A program made the position numbers and the translations under genes. Below are positions 21,724-34,770 of a stretch of 64,000 nucleotides of DNA, one piece after another; position 1 is the first letter of the stretch; every line of letters starts with the position of its first letter. The stretch comes from Spinacia oleracea (lineage: Eukaryota; Streptophyta; Magnoliopsida; Caryophyllales; Amaranthaceae), in the NCBI RefSeq assembly GCF_020520425.1, contig NC_079487.1:127494385-127558384 (forward strand), given 5' to 3'. A model generated the notes under the pieces. It did not search any database. It was not told the DNA's origin and saw only the letters and a program-made list of their open reading frames with translations.

Positions 21724-24700
21724 AACGCTGGTCCATCAACTTATCAATTTCTGAACTTCCCTCTTTGGAAGGGAATTGCTGATGCTGAAAAGTGACAATA
21801 TTAATTTGGCATGAAATGATTGGTATTATTGGCAGATAAGGATTGTCAGATACAGGTGTAACAGTCGACATAATAAAATAAACCCATACAAATACCCTTC
21901 CGCCTAGAATTAGTAGTCGCATTGTTGCTAGTGTGTGTGACAACTAAATACTAATAATGTGACAACTAAATCCGAGCAGAGCGAGCCGAGGAGGTAGTAA
22001 TAAGATCTCAGAAAATATACCAGGATCCAGAGAATATTATACCAGAATCCATTATATTAATGCATACAGGTTGTCAAATGCAAACATTGAGCAAGGACAA
22101 TCAGTTAGATTCTCTCATCTGATATAATACTGATTTGTGTAAATCTTGTATTATACGGAGTATACATATAATAACCCCAAATAGAATTTGTACACTCCCT
22201 CCGTATCAATTTAATTTGAAGTTTGATGTAGAAATCAGAATATGCAAAACTCCAGGAAAGTATGGCCAACAAATAATGGATATAAATCATCAGAATTTCA
22301 ACAAGATGTGATTGAGAAAGAATAATTTTCCCTGGTTTGTCATGACATAATACCTAGAACCATTACAAACAGAATATCTTTGTCAAAGACCCCACATCTT
22401 TAATTACATCTACAAAACAGAATCACTGTTATAATATTCCCTTCTATAATTTGATTAAGACTATTATTCATAGATGACAGGATAGCAAGCATCATTTTCT
22501 GATACCACATTATTTCAAAGGGAAACTAACAAATTTTGTGAAATAAGCAGAGGATACTATCAATAGCACTGCACAACTGCTGAAGACCGGAACCTAAAGA
22601 TTGCATTAAAGGATTACTGCTTTGGTTTAGTTAATCAATTAATTCCAGTCTTCTAGGAAGAGAAAGGAATACAAGAACATAAAAAACTAAGCTAAGCAAA
22701 CTGAACTTTTGTTTTTCGATACAATATTCGAAATTTCTAAAGCATATCAGACCAGTAAATTCAGCCATATGATATGGAAACAAGGAAAAAGAATGTGATT
22801 TGAGTCTCCATGCGCATGAACCAGCACAGAATTTCATAGCTCTGAAAAAGGTGTTGTAATTCTCATGGAAAACTTACCATGAACATCAATAATTTACAAG
22901 GAAAGGCTAAAAGCATAAAACCTGACAACATTCTATACTGGGAGCCAGAAACCAAAAAAAGAAAGGCAATTCAACACTTAAAGAGTAAAGACTCTCTCAA
23001 CTATGCGATTTTCGTTGGTGGTTAAAAGATTCCTGAATAATGCTTACTTTTCCCTAGTCTTATCAACAACGAAACTTGGCAAAGGTATGATTTTTATTGA
23101 TTTGTAATTCCACCTACTCCTACCCGTCCTTGAAAATACGACAAAGACCAATTAATCCATTGCACATTCAGCTCCCCCCTGAAGAAAGTAATAGATATTG
23201 CAACAATGTTATTCAGACTCTTCACTTTACCTCAAGTAAGTGGATCGCATCCTTGTCATTCAAACTTATATTGTATGGGGACTCATTGATGCTTCATTGT
23301 TCACCTAAAGCATGTAAATTTTTCATAAGAAATCCAACTTAATCTGGAGTCCACAGAAGTTGCAAGGTTCTCCATGGTAAAACTTTATCCCTTTGGGGGA
23401 CTGCTTAGTAGTTTAACAGACTTGTATGATTGTATCTTCAATTCAACAACTAGATTTTCTCTCATGGTTAGTCAAATGACAAGGAGATTATCAAAACACT
23501 TACCTGAAGGAACAATAATTAGATCATGCAGGTACAGAACAATGCAGAGTTCAGGAAATTTTAATGTATCCCAAAGTCACCAACTTATGTAAAAGGGAAC
23601 TTCAGATTAGTAACCCTTCTTTTTTACCCTTAATCCGTCATATTATTAGCCTACTTCGGACACCAAAAGCAGTAACCTCCTCTATGCATTCTATATCAGT
23701 CCTAAGGAAAGACAGATGAAAATACCTCTCAAACTCAGAAATTTTTGACACATTTATTCTCAGATGCCTCAATCTAAATCTATCCTTTATTTTATCTGGA
23801 AATTTACTTACTCTGTACTAGATGGCTATCCTTACAAAGTTACAAATAGATATGATAATATGCAGACAAAGGTAAAACTGTTTTCTGTTGCTTCAGTTCT
23901 TCAATCACAGTTAGCTTCTACAGAGCTGTAAATAATAGGATACCAGTATACCAGAGAAAAGAAGAGAACTAGAAATGTGCTGGGATCAATTAGGTTGAGA
24001 ACTCTGATTACAGAGCGGACAAGCAAAAGAGATCAGACAAAACGCAGATTAACAGTTGATTAATAGTGTCAATGATTGAGGGTTTTGAAACTCAAGCGCG
24101 CATTGACTAATACTGTATAGAGTGGCTCTTTCAAAACCGCATCTTTCCTAGGAAAATGACAACAGAAAATGGAAAATTTGATACCATTATTTAGTCTAAG
24201 AGAATCAGTACTAGTTCCAAACTTCCAAGCAATAGAAACGCTTAATTCATCAACAATCATAAAACTACTCCGTATTACACTATGCTTCATTGATAAGGAA
24301 GAAAGCACCTTTGTCAAATTAGATGGAACCCAAAAGTTAAACATTGCTTTGAAAAGAAATATCATGAAAAGCAAACTAAGCCAGTGACAAGCAAACATAA
24401 AGCCAGCATGGTACTCGTACATGACAAGGCCTATTACTATTGTAACAGAGTACCTAACATAAAATCACGTTGAAATAAAAGCACAAAAGATGATAAATAA
24501 ACATCAGATTCAAGTCATTTAACAGCTTTGAGGTATCCTGTAGGTCGGCTGTAGTCGTAAACTCGTAAATAATAAACATATCAGACTTTAAAATCCACAG
24601 TTCAATTAGTTTTATAGGTCTTAAGTAGTACTTCGTATAATACTGCATACACTCTATTTGTAACTTAAATCATTTTCATCTGCGAAAGCAACTTATATAA

Positions 24701-26073
24701 TAAGAGAACCTAACTTGTACTATACATATTCTGTTTTGAATTAAGGTATTGATACTTTTGCCTTACATTAGTGGTTTATTACAAAACAAACTTCTGAAAT
24801 TAATATCAAACGCAAAATCATTATCCAGTAAGTTGACATCAATGTATCTAATTAAACCCAAAAAAGCGAAAGATGTATCACAAGTATTTTGTTTCAACTT
24901 TCGATTAAGTACCTTAGATACTTTATTCTTATAGAAAGGTTTATTACCTGGAAGGGGTGTCTAGGAAGGTCTTCCCGAGCCATTTGGCTACACGCATACA
25001 CCTCAACTACGATAAACATTTCCTGATCTAAGCGCGCGCAAAAGCCTAGCATTTGAACATCTTCTTATCCAAGAGTGTGAGGTTCTTAGGAATTCAACCT
25101 GGGTATCATGTGTAAGAGGTGCCAAAATTTCCATTAAACCATGAGATGATACAAATACTAATGCTTCAACACCCCACTAATAAAGAACCTTTCCAAGAAG
25201 TGCCAAGTAATGTGACATATTTGTACACTTGTATCTAACTTCGTCTGAAACTTTGCTAGGATAACAGGCCATGTTTGACTTTTATTTTAACACATAACAA
25301 AACATTGATCATTAAAGATGATCTAGAATGCTATTTTAACACATAACTTAAGACAATTAGTTAAGGATATATTTTGACAAATTTATGTTCAATGTAGGTG
25401 CGCTTTGACAAAGAAAGATAAATACATAACCTATTAGTATAAAATCGAACTTAAATTACCATGCAATATATAATAGTTAACAAAAGGATCTACACAGATC
25501 TTCAATCCAAAATCAGCCACAACAACACAAAATTATCCCCTATTTTTCCTGACGTGTCCTTAAAAGCACCCAAAACGACCAAAATGCCCGATATAAAGCA
25601 TGTGAATATGATATTTGTTTTATTGAAATGTGGGTGGGATTGGGAATAATAACTCTTAAATTCCCAATCCCGCGTTTGTTACGGGGATGGGGAATAAAAT
25701 GTGAAATTGAGCTTAGTTGGCCTCTACTCCAATACTCCCCACAATGTAGTGCTGTGTGAATTTTCCATCACGAATTCTCAATCCCCATCCCACCCTCTAA
25801 TAGTCGAACTTCCAATTTCACTACCAAACGCCTCGCTATTCTCTATCTCTTGTATTGTATCTAAATGGGGTGTTTTTTGTTAATGTTGCTGTTGTTCTAT
25901 CTAAATCGTATGAAGGTGAAAAGTAAGACATTCTTATTGAATTATAGTACTCCCATATTGTCAGAAACCCAAATGACAGAAATTAGAACTAATTACACAG
26001 AAATTAAGAAAAGAACCCAAAACGAAAAATTGAACAAGAATGGGGAACAATTGAACAAATGAACGAGAATTTA
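21724..26073 (-). other. Unresolved region, possible introns of a minus-strand transcript
   Basis: Long AT-rich stretch without a recognisable protein. On the minus strand a splice acceptor (TTTTCAG) at about 21787 opens a 20-codon frame ending at 21724, and other short exon-like pieces occur (about 22360, 22880). None could be joined into a protein I recognise. Together with the leader at 26.08-26.28 kb this may be a gene with small exons or a non-coding RNA. Confidence 0.2.
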
Positions 26074-26280
26074 CCTAAGGAAGTCGTACGTTTAACATTT
26101 GAAAGAAATTGCAAGGTCAGCAGTCAGCAGCCAGCAGCCGGCGCAATGTGATCGTTGATGAACTGTTGAGAGCTGATTGGGGAAGAAGCGGGAGGGTTTT
26201 AGACTTTTAGGAGGGAAGAAACAGGAATTTGTTGTGGGCTTCTTGTAAAGGCTGGGCCGACTTCTTATGTTCATACGTAA
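26074..26280 (-). promoter_or_regulatory. Probable 5' UTR exon of an unidentified minus-strand gene
   Basis: On the minus strand a C/T-rich leader with AAAACCCT and GC-rich GCTGCTGGC repeats ends at a good donor, CTTAG|GTAAATT (26074). A typical T-rich intron follows. Base composition is unlike the surrounding AT-rich DNA and like plant 5' UTRs. No start codon with an extended frame lies in it. Confidence 0.35.
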
Positions 26281-26369
26281 AGCCCGAAATTTACTCGATG
26301 TTGGGAGTTAATTGTTTGAAGTCTTTCAAAATTAAGGGTTATCTACTCAAGATAGCACTGGACAAGCCC

Positions 26370-26402
26370 GGGACACGACATGACATGACATGACATGACA
26401 CA
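26370..26402. repeat. Pentanucleotide microsatellite (ACATG)n
   Basis: Four to five tandem ACATG units, flanked by near-matches. Too short to have a function visible from sequence. Confidence 0.8.
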
Positions 26403-26603
26403 AAATTTACTCGTGAATTGTTTAAAGTCTTTCAAATGTACCATCGTTGTGGGTGGTTGGTCAGGCTTATCCAGGCCAATAGCACGTGGTTGCACAAAGC
26501 ACGACTCACAATTATCTTTAGCATTTACCATGATTTTACAATTTGTGGTAATCTAGTGAAATTAGTTTTACTCCTTAAAAGAGCATTTCATACTTGTATA
26601 TTA

Positions 26604-27083
26604 TCTATTACTATATACTAAAAGAGACACCAGGAATGACACGTGTCAATTTCTGATGCGATTTTTTCCCGCCAAAAATCCTTTCCTAAAAAAATTATTT
26701 ACTTTATTCTATTTTTATTTTCTCTCCTTTTTCAAAACAGAAAGGAGATTTCTGGGCATAAATGTTTATAAATAGAAAAAATCATAGGATTATTAAATAT
26801 GACATTATTAAACAATTTTGGTAATATTTAGTCAGATCTTCATCTCAATAATAATGTTTTGTTCATATTAAGTATATCAAATATTTAATTCGGTCAAATC
26901 ATCATATTAAACATATAAAATATATAATACGTAATAGAGCGAAAATTGTATATTATATGATAAAATGAGTACGTTCGAAATTTATTAATTACGCAAAAGA
27001 TTTAAGGGATAAATATTTCAATTAAAAAAGATAGTCAGTTAATAATTTTCCAATAACCGTGCGTGCACGGGACTTAATCTAGT
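26604..27083 (+). mobile_element. Non-autonomous Helitron
   Basis: Begins TCTATTACTATATACTAAA after an A. Ends with the hairpin CCGTGC-GT-GCACGG and, 8 bases on, CTAGT (27079-27083) followed by T. 480 bp, no coding capacity. Confidence 0.75.
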
Positions 27084-27088
27084 TATCA

Positions 27089-27120
27089 ACTAGTTTTAAC
27101 TCGTGCGATGCACGACTTCA
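27089..27120 (-). mobile_element. 3' end of a second Helitron, opposite orientation
   Basis: Read on the minus strand, GTCGTGCATCGCACGAG (a CGTGC/GCACG hairpin) is followed by CTAGT ending at 27089 and then T. The 5' end was not found to the right. The copia element at 27291 may lie within this Helitron. Confidence 0.55.
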
Positions 27121-27290
27121 CTATTAATTTAAAAAATCGTTTCAAATTTATATGCACAGGTAAAAAGAGAAAAAGAATGAGAAATAAAAATATTGAAATA
27201 ACGGTAGATGATGTGTTTGGAGTTAAATGCAAATTATTCAATTGGAATTGGAATATGAGTTAATAAAAATAAGAACGTAATTAAATACAC

Positions 27291-27445
27291 TGTTATGAAA
27301 TATAATATGGATGCCCATTATACCCCCATTAGTATTTCCGGAATATTCTAGGGTTCAGTCAAACCCTAACTATTGTATCCTATATATACCCAGTATTATA
27401 TGGAATAATGGACACAACCCTATTCTCTCCTGTTTATTCACAACA
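27291..27445 (+). repeat. 5' LTR of the copia element
   Basis: 155 bp starting TGTTATGAAATATAAT and ending TTCACAACA, with a CTATATATACC TATA box. Same as the 3' LTR except for one base and one indel. Confidence 0.93.
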
Positions 27446-28172
27446 CGTTATCAGCACCAAACCCTAGCCGACTGAGCGAACGAGAAGGAAACAGAGAAAA
27501 TAACCGTCATTGAGGTAAGTACAATTTATCAATCACATTAATTAAATTTGATCTTTATATAATAGATCGACACATGATTTATTGTTTGTGTATTTCAAGA
27601 TTAAACTTGTTAAGTATTGTGACGTAGAGATTTATTATTCGATATTTTTGTTTCATATTTGATAATACAGTGCGTGTATCGGTACTGTTGTTTCATGCCG
27701 CAATTAATTTATCAATGAGTTGATTCAAGTGCGTATCGGTGAATTGTTAAGTTTCCATTCATTTATTTACAATTGCATATGGCGAGCTGTAAATTGCTGC
27801 ACCTTACAAATCCTAAGCCTTTCTATTCATGATTACTTTTATTGTGATATGCATACTTTATTTATTAGGCTTCCGTGTCAAATCATGATTACCCAAGGAT
27901 TAAGTAATTTTATTTTTCTTTTGTATTTGCCGAAATTATTAGTTTCGGTGGATTAGAATTTTTTGAGGCATTAATCATGATTCATGATTCATGATGGATT
28001 AATTGAGTTCATGCTTGAATTGCGTCAATTCATGAACAAGTATACTTCCCTATTACATGAATTGTAATGTGTGTACATTATTTGAACTACGACATTGAAT
28101 TCCATTTTTTTTTATGAATATGTTTATTATCTAATAAGCCCTAATTTGCAATATTCAATTGTAGTGTGAACT

Positions 28173-28990
28173 ATGTCGAATCTTACAAAACTTGAATTTG
28201 GGGCCCTTGATATTACTGGAAAGAATTATTTGTCTTGGGTATTAGATACTGAAATTCATCTAGATGCAAAAGACCTTGGTGAAACAATCAAAGAAGGAAA
28301 TAAAGCAACAAGTCAAAACAAGGCTAAGGCTATAATATTTCTTCGCCATCACCTCCATGAGGGTCTTAAGATTGAGTATTTGGCCGTAAAAGATACACAA
28401 ATCTTTTGAGTAATCTAAAGGAAAGACATGACCACCAGAAAATTGTCATATTACCCAAAACTAGTTATGATTGATTATATTTAACACTACAAGACTTTAA
28501 GTTTGTATGTGAAGAATATAACCCAGCTATGTTCAGAACTAATTCACACTTGAAATTATGTGGAAAGAAAATCATTGGTGTAGAAATGTTGGAGAAAACA
28601 CATTCTAACTTTCTCGCAAATAATGTTGTCCTGCAGACACAATACCGTGAAAAGAGATTTAAGAAATATTCTGAACTTATATCTTGTCCCCTTGTGGGAG
28701 CGAAATAACGAGCTATTGATGAAAAATCATGAATCACGCCCAACTGGTTCTACTCTATTCCCTGAAGCGAATGCGACATCCCATTATGGAAAAGAAAAAT
28801 ATCATGCCAACAGTAGTGGTCGAGGACGTAGGCGTTGATATGAATATGGTCAAGGTGGTCCTCTCAATAACTCATATTCCTACCAGAAGTGGGACAAAGA
28901 TGATAACAAACAAAAGAAAGATAAAATGAGAATGTGGCCAATGTATGTTACCGCTGTGGAGGAAAAGGACATTGGTCTATGGAAACAAGG
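28173..28990 (+). pseudogene. copia gag remnant
   Basis: The first frame (28173-28409) has the retrotransposon gag start, with FGALDITGKNYLSWVLDTEIHL and the KAKAIIFLRHHLHEGLK block of the DUF4219/UBN2-type gag. It then hits a stop. The gag homology continues in other frames (the VILPKTSYDW and QYREKRFKKYSELIS blocks) to a zinc-knuckle remnant near 28945 (CYRCGGKGHW) that lacks its last cysteine. Several frameshifts and stops make it non-functional. Confidence 0.8.
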
Positions 28991-31983
28991 GAAAAATTAA
29001 TAATAATTTACTATATAATGTTGAAAACATAAATTAGTGGGTCTTGCTCTTCTTTGAAGATAATTATAATCAAAGCTATTATAAATTGAGATGCAAATAT
29101 ATAGCCTTCATTTTAGTTCACGGCTTAAGTCTGGACATTTGACTATTAGAAGCCTGTAAATCCTTTTGGAGATGTACAAGAAAATATGACCTAGAATACT
29201 ATAATAGTTTCTGAATTTTATTGTCAAGATACCCTTTATATCTTTCATGAAACTAGTGTGGTCCTGCAGACACGATAATTGTGAGAAATATTCAATAGAG
29301 TTTTTAATTAGTTCATATATTGTCTTTTGGGTGAATGAACAAAATAAAGAAATCCTGAATACTATGATCATGTTCAACTAGGTAAATCATTCCCAGAAGT
29401 GAATGAGAAATTGTATGACTAGAAATAATAAAGATAATGTCAATAGTCATGATCGAGAATGTGAAAGTAGAATAAATTATACTCATGGAGGAATAAATGA
29501 GTATGAATGTAATTTCGAAATACACATAATGGTGTATGAAGATAATCAAAACATATGTCTAGTAGACATTGTAGCGTGCTCTCCGAACCAAATTTATAAA
29601 TAAATACATGCACGTATTAGGGGGAGATAGCTCTCAACATAACAAAATTAGTAGTATATGATCAAGATTATAATACAACGATAATGAATTTGGTACAAAT
29701 ATGTGTTCATATCTTATGGACTCGCTTTATAAGCATGAGTACAAGATTACATTATGTAGATGTATACTTTTGCGATATGTACCAAAGTTGTAATGGATAC
29801 TCTTGAAGAGTACAAGCTATCTTCCAAAAGTTTTGTTTAGATTGTCTTGCCGTTATAATTGAGACACCAGTTTGTGTCGTTATATCACATCATAATATGT
29901 TCAAATTATAGTATTCTATAATTACAGTGATCACTTTGAGAAGATAACCAGCAGTTATCGAATGAAATATTTTATATGATATTATATAGGCATGATGTGA
30001 TAATCCAGGCCATCCGGGTTTAAGAACACCCGTTATGAGAATTTGAAAATTCTTATCAAATAAAATTTTATGTGCTGACACTCCCTCATATGTTGTATAT
30101 ATTCAAAGGCATGACAAAATGATGAGGTTGAGTTGTATTTGAATCGAATTATAATGAATCGATTGAGAAAATAAATACAAGAGATATTAATGATTTTGAA
30201 AAATTGTATAATGATAGGTGATTTGAAGTTTACCGTGATAGTAAGTGGCCTGAAGTTCACCAGAATGGTAGTAGGTGACTTGAAGATCACTAATAAGTTT
30301 ACAAGTATTTTGTGATTGATTTAAGTATCATAAACAAACATCATAAATCTCTTGATCGGGGCAATCATACATCAGTACGAAAAGAGAAAATATGAAGAAA
30401 AAACAACTGCATATTATATCTACTCCCCATAATCAATGTTGATCTCCAGAAGAGAACAAAAGTATGTAATATTTATCAAAATACACGTTGAAAAGTGTAT
30501 TATTTAGTTGGTGAAATTTTTTATGCCCCATAACATATTGAAAATATTTTCCCAACTTAGGGGGAGACGAGCAAGAATAAGTTGGCAAAATTGAAAGATA
30601 ATAAATTGATCCCCATATGAGTAAGTGTACATGTCAGCTTTATGTTCTCGAAGTATGTTTGGACATAAATATCTATGACTTGATTGTGTTAAATTGTTAC
30701 ATGTTCAAAGGCATAAAGGTGTATGATAGTCATAGTGCTCGATGTTACATATAGTAAGTGTTGAGAAATATATATCTTGCCAATATTTATTTAAATCTCT
30801 ACACCTGAAGTGTAGATTATATATATGGTTCCAACATAGTGATTATATGAAAATGATGGCAAGATAATGCAGTTGATGATGTTATTGAAAAGAAAGAAAA
30901 CACTAATATATAGTGTATGAAATACCCTTGAAGTGGTATAGATATCTGAACTATAATAGATGGCCCATGAGAAAAGATGAATGGTACCTATTGAATAAGT
31001 ATTCAGATATCATTGATGAATAGCATGCGAAGTATATGTTGAAGAATTTTGATGATACCGGTAGATGATGGAACCGAATATAATGCATATGCGAGAAATA
31101 ATGGGTTTTGAACAGGGGATCGTAAATCTATGTCTGTTTCGACGTAGTCATAACTATAATGATTAAATGAGCTCATGGACCTGAAGTCCAACAAGATATG
31201 GATTCGAATATCCACACTGTACAGTGTTTTGCATTTTGAGTCTTACATTCATATACATCTGTAGTTAATATGTAAATGCATCATTCATCATACATTTAGT
31301 TTGTTTTGTGTTTTATCATGATTGATTTCATTTATCAAGTTATATATGTTTCAAAATTATTATGATGTCATATATTAATATGCACCCAAAGAATGGTAAG
31401 ACGGATTTGCAACTTTATGAATATTATAAGAGGAGTTTCTTACTCCAATGGGCGAATAGTTGCGAAAGAAGTATATATATAATATTGATTTAATAGCATG
31501 TTATGAATCATGCAATAAGAAGAGTTCCTGAAGAACTTATACATGATGTTCTTACACATCTAGCCCTTTAAGTTTTACATATGAATGTCATAACATTGAT
31601 CAAATATTATCTAAACTCTTGAAGAGTGTTTTTGAACTGTCGTCTCAACCAGTAGTTAGAGTACTTGAGAATTATGAAATATACATATTTATTTACGGAA
31701 GAATTCTTGTACAAATATGAGTTGATTCAAAATTTTAAGATAAGAGTATGTAATGTCCTTACATTGAGTTTATTTTATGGTCCAGAAGAACCATAAATTA
31801 CATTATACCCTTAGTTGGACAGTGATATAATTATTTATCATGTATAATCATGAAAGTATGACTAGAGAAATTTTGATCAACATTGATGATTACTACTACT
31901 TATAACCTCCAGAAGAAGGTTTATATATGTCCAATATTTAAGGATACATTTGTAATATTATGTACAAGAAAATATATTTATTT

Positions 31984-32517
31984 CAGGTATTATTGTCAAA
32001 AGTCTGGTGATATAAATACTCACCTAGTGCATACAAGTGAACGTTTCAAAATACAGGATATGTTTTTACATGTGGTGGTATTGCCATTTCTTGGCGTTCC
32101 ATGAAGCAAACTATTGCAGATACTTCTTCTAATCATGCAGAAATTTTAGCTATCCACGAAGCTAGTCGTGAATGTGTATGGTTAAGGTCTGTAATTCAAC
32201 ATATACGAGAAGATTGTGGCATATCCACAGGGAAAGAAGCTCAAACAGTTATGTATGAAGATAATGCAACATGCATTGCACAACTCAAGGATGGATACAT
32301 CAAAGGTGATAGAACAAAGCACATTTTACCAAAATTCTTCTTCACCCATGATCTGCAGAAGAATGGTGATGTACAGGTTCTGCAGATTCGTTCAAGTGAA
32401 AATTTGGCAAACCTATTTACCAAGGCGCTTCCAACTGCTACTTTCAAGAAATTAGTTTGCCAGATTGGATTGTCTCGTATCAAAGATCTCAAGTTATGTA
32501 ATCATGAGGGGGAGTAG
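31984..32517 (+). pseudogene. copia RNase H remnant (3' end of pol)
   Basis: The frame at 32101-32517 contains the conserved copia RNase H series TSSNHAEILAIHEASREC, a YEDNATCI block, RTKHI and the DLFTKALP-like NLFTKALP end. It ends 150 bp before the 3' LTR. Upstream, 31984-32100 is homologous but in a different frame with a stop. The catalytic core upstream is not recognisable. Confidence 0.85.
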
Positions 32518-32670
32518 ATGCGCGCTGCACTCTTTTTCCCTTAACCATGGTTTTTTCCCACTGGGTTTTCCTGGTAAGGTTTTTAATGAGGCAGCATCGT
32601 TCGCGCATTAGGAAATATTTTATTTTAAGAGAGAAATTTTATTTTTGTATAATGGACATCCAAGGGGGAG

Positions 32671-32824
32671 TGTTATGAAATATAATTGGATGCCCATTAT
32701 ACCCCCATTAGTATTTCCGGAATATTCTAGGGTTCAGTCAAACCCTAACTATTGTATCCTATATATACCCAGTATTATATGGAATAATGAACACAACCCT
32801 ATTCTCTCCTGTTTATTCACAACA
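32671..32824 (+). repeat. 3' LTR of the copia element
   Basis: 154-bp direct repeat of the 5' LTR, preceded by the purine tract CAAGGGGGAG (32661-32670). Confidence 0.93.
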
Positions 32825-33172
32825 TACACGATTATTTGATAAAAATGAATTTATAAGGAAGAGGAAAGGTGTGATGGTTTAAAGAAGAAAAAAAAAATAT
32901 AGAAATGCAAGAGAAGGGGGTCACATGGCATCATGATAGCATGTGAAACTTATATTTCCATGAACTTAACCTTGAATATAGTAAAGAGATCAAAACTTTC
33001 CATGATTAAGTTGATAATGTCTTTTCAGTGTTTTGATAATCAAGTGCGAGATATTAGTTTTTTTGTTTTTATTTACAGATCGACTAGGCTAAATAAGAAT
33101 TCGAAAAATTAAATGTTTGATGATTTTAGAGATAAAATTACCACCCATCTTTTGTAAATGGGTCACATAATC

Positions 33173-33199
33173 ATCTATCTATCTATCTATCTATCTATT
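33173..33199. repeat. Tetranucleotide microsatellite (ATCT)n
   Basis: Six ATCT units. They run straight into TCTATTATTATACTAAAAGAG, a sequence like the 5' ends of the Helitrons at 7832 and 26604, so another Helitron 5' end may start at about 33194. Confidence 0.75.
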
Positions 33200-33651
33200 A
33201 TTATACTAAAAGAGAGGAAATCAATGTGGTGATGACAAATGTCACTCATTGATTGACCTCTCTTTTAATATCAACAATTAATTAATATATAATTTTTTGT
33301 TGTCATATTTAACTTATTGTATTTTATGGTAACACTAACTAATATGGAAAATGCATAAAAAATGATCCACCAATATCTCATATTCTCATTGACACAACAA
33401 TTTAAACTAATTTTCCTTTTAATTCTCAAACCTCTCCGTGTACCACGTACTGTACAAAATCCAATATAGAAAAGAATACTCATTATATATTACCAAACCC
33501 ATAAGTCATAGATAAAAATAATCTTGCATCCTAATTCAACCAAGATTATGTTAAAACAATGCGCGATGATCTTCGAGCATTTCTTCTTATTTTTCTCAAA
33601 AAAATATGCAAAAACAATATAAATAAGAGAGGATTAATAAATAAAAAAGGG

Positions 33652-33904
33652 CATTACAAGAATTTGTATCTGACAACCCAATAACGACAGATTAAAAATT
33701 CTGTCACAAAAGTTTTTTGCGATGGGGCTAACAATCAAATAAAGACGGGAACAACCATCGCATATCCCTTTTACGATAGGCTAACGACGATATTTTTCAT
33801 CAATTCATCCCCTTTTTATAATGGGTTTGCGACTGGAAATTCCACCACTATTGATCTCTAGGGACGAGATTTCTCGTCATTAAATGGTACAATTTCTTGT
33901 AGTG
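33652..33904. mobile_element. CACTA-type miniature element
   Basis: The ends are CATTACAAGAATTT (33652) and AATTTCTTGTAGTG (ending 33904), i.e. inverted CA(C/T)TACAAGAA termini as in plant CACTA/En-Spm elements. The interior has short GACGA/TCGTC inverted motifs, typical subterminal repeats of these elements. Flanks GGG and GGA give only an imperfect 3-bp duplication. No transposase. A 5'-truncated second copy (34771-34941) was made by the tandem duplication. Confidence 0.65.
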
Positions 33905-34770
33905 GGATGACAAAGCAAGTAAAATGATAGACTAACACCAATATCAAGGTCTTTAAAAAAATGGAAGTCTATGTGTTCCTCTACTTATCTAGGTCTTTAA
34001 AAAAATATCTAATTGTGATTAATTCTTATCTAGGTCTTTAAACATCTATATATATACGGAGTATATGTTATCCTAGATAAGTAGAGGAACACATCAAGGT
34101 CTTTTCGTATGTATTATATTTATATTTTTGTAACATTTGTATTTAGATATATATTAAGAAGCATGTGATAAAATTAACATAATATTTTAAAATATAACAT
34201 GTTCTATGTTATCTTATCACATTAGGTACTACTACGTATATATTATAATTTATTTATTTTTGCTCTTCAACAAACACTTCATGGAGTGAAACTTTATGGT
34301 AGATTTTCACGATATATTTTAGTAAAATTATAGTACAACGTAAGATAGATTTATAATTGTTATATGGAAACCTATAGAGTTGTAATTACTTAATGATTTT
34401 TAGTAACTCCTACTACATATATTTTAAATATTGTATTACAAATTTTATAATCAAAATATTTACTCCGTAGATATTATGGAGATAATTAATAAAATAAAGG
34501 GTACACAAACTTATTTAGGTACAGTCAAGCAAACTAAGACGTTAGAAGATGGTAGTATTTTATTATCCGTACTTTTATTTATTTATTTATCCATACTTAA
34601 AGCTTATAAGTTTGTACTACATGAATCATATATAAATATTCTCTTTATACAATATATCGTGTAGCGCTACTCAAAATATAAGACCCTTAACTGCCGCATT
34701 CATTATAAGGGAGCTTAACTCATTTTGGCATACATTATCTCTTATTTTATTTTTCAAAGAACACATTGAA
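33733..34770 (+). repeat. Tandem duplication, copy 1 (1038 bp)
   Basis: Repeated directly at 34771-35811 with four substitutions and one 3-bp indel seen by eye. Includes part of the CACTA MITE and a 77-codon ORF (34431-34664) of unknown meaning. Confidence 0.92.

Larger units (their letters stand above)
27291..32824 (+). mobile_element. Complete Ty1/copia LTR retrotransposon, coding region decayed
   Basis: Direct LTRs of 155 and 154 bp (27291-27445 and 32671-32824), both TG...CA, differ by one substitution and one single-base indel. The element is flanked by a perfect 5-bp target duplication, TACAC (27286-27290 and 32825-32829). CGTTATCAGCACC directly after the 5' LTR is the primer-binding site and AAGGGGGAG before the 3' LTR is the polypurine tract. 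Gag comes before an RNase H remnant at the far end, the copia order. The roughly 3 kb between them has no intact integrase or reverse transcriptase frame, so this copy is non-autonomous. Confidence 0.93.
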
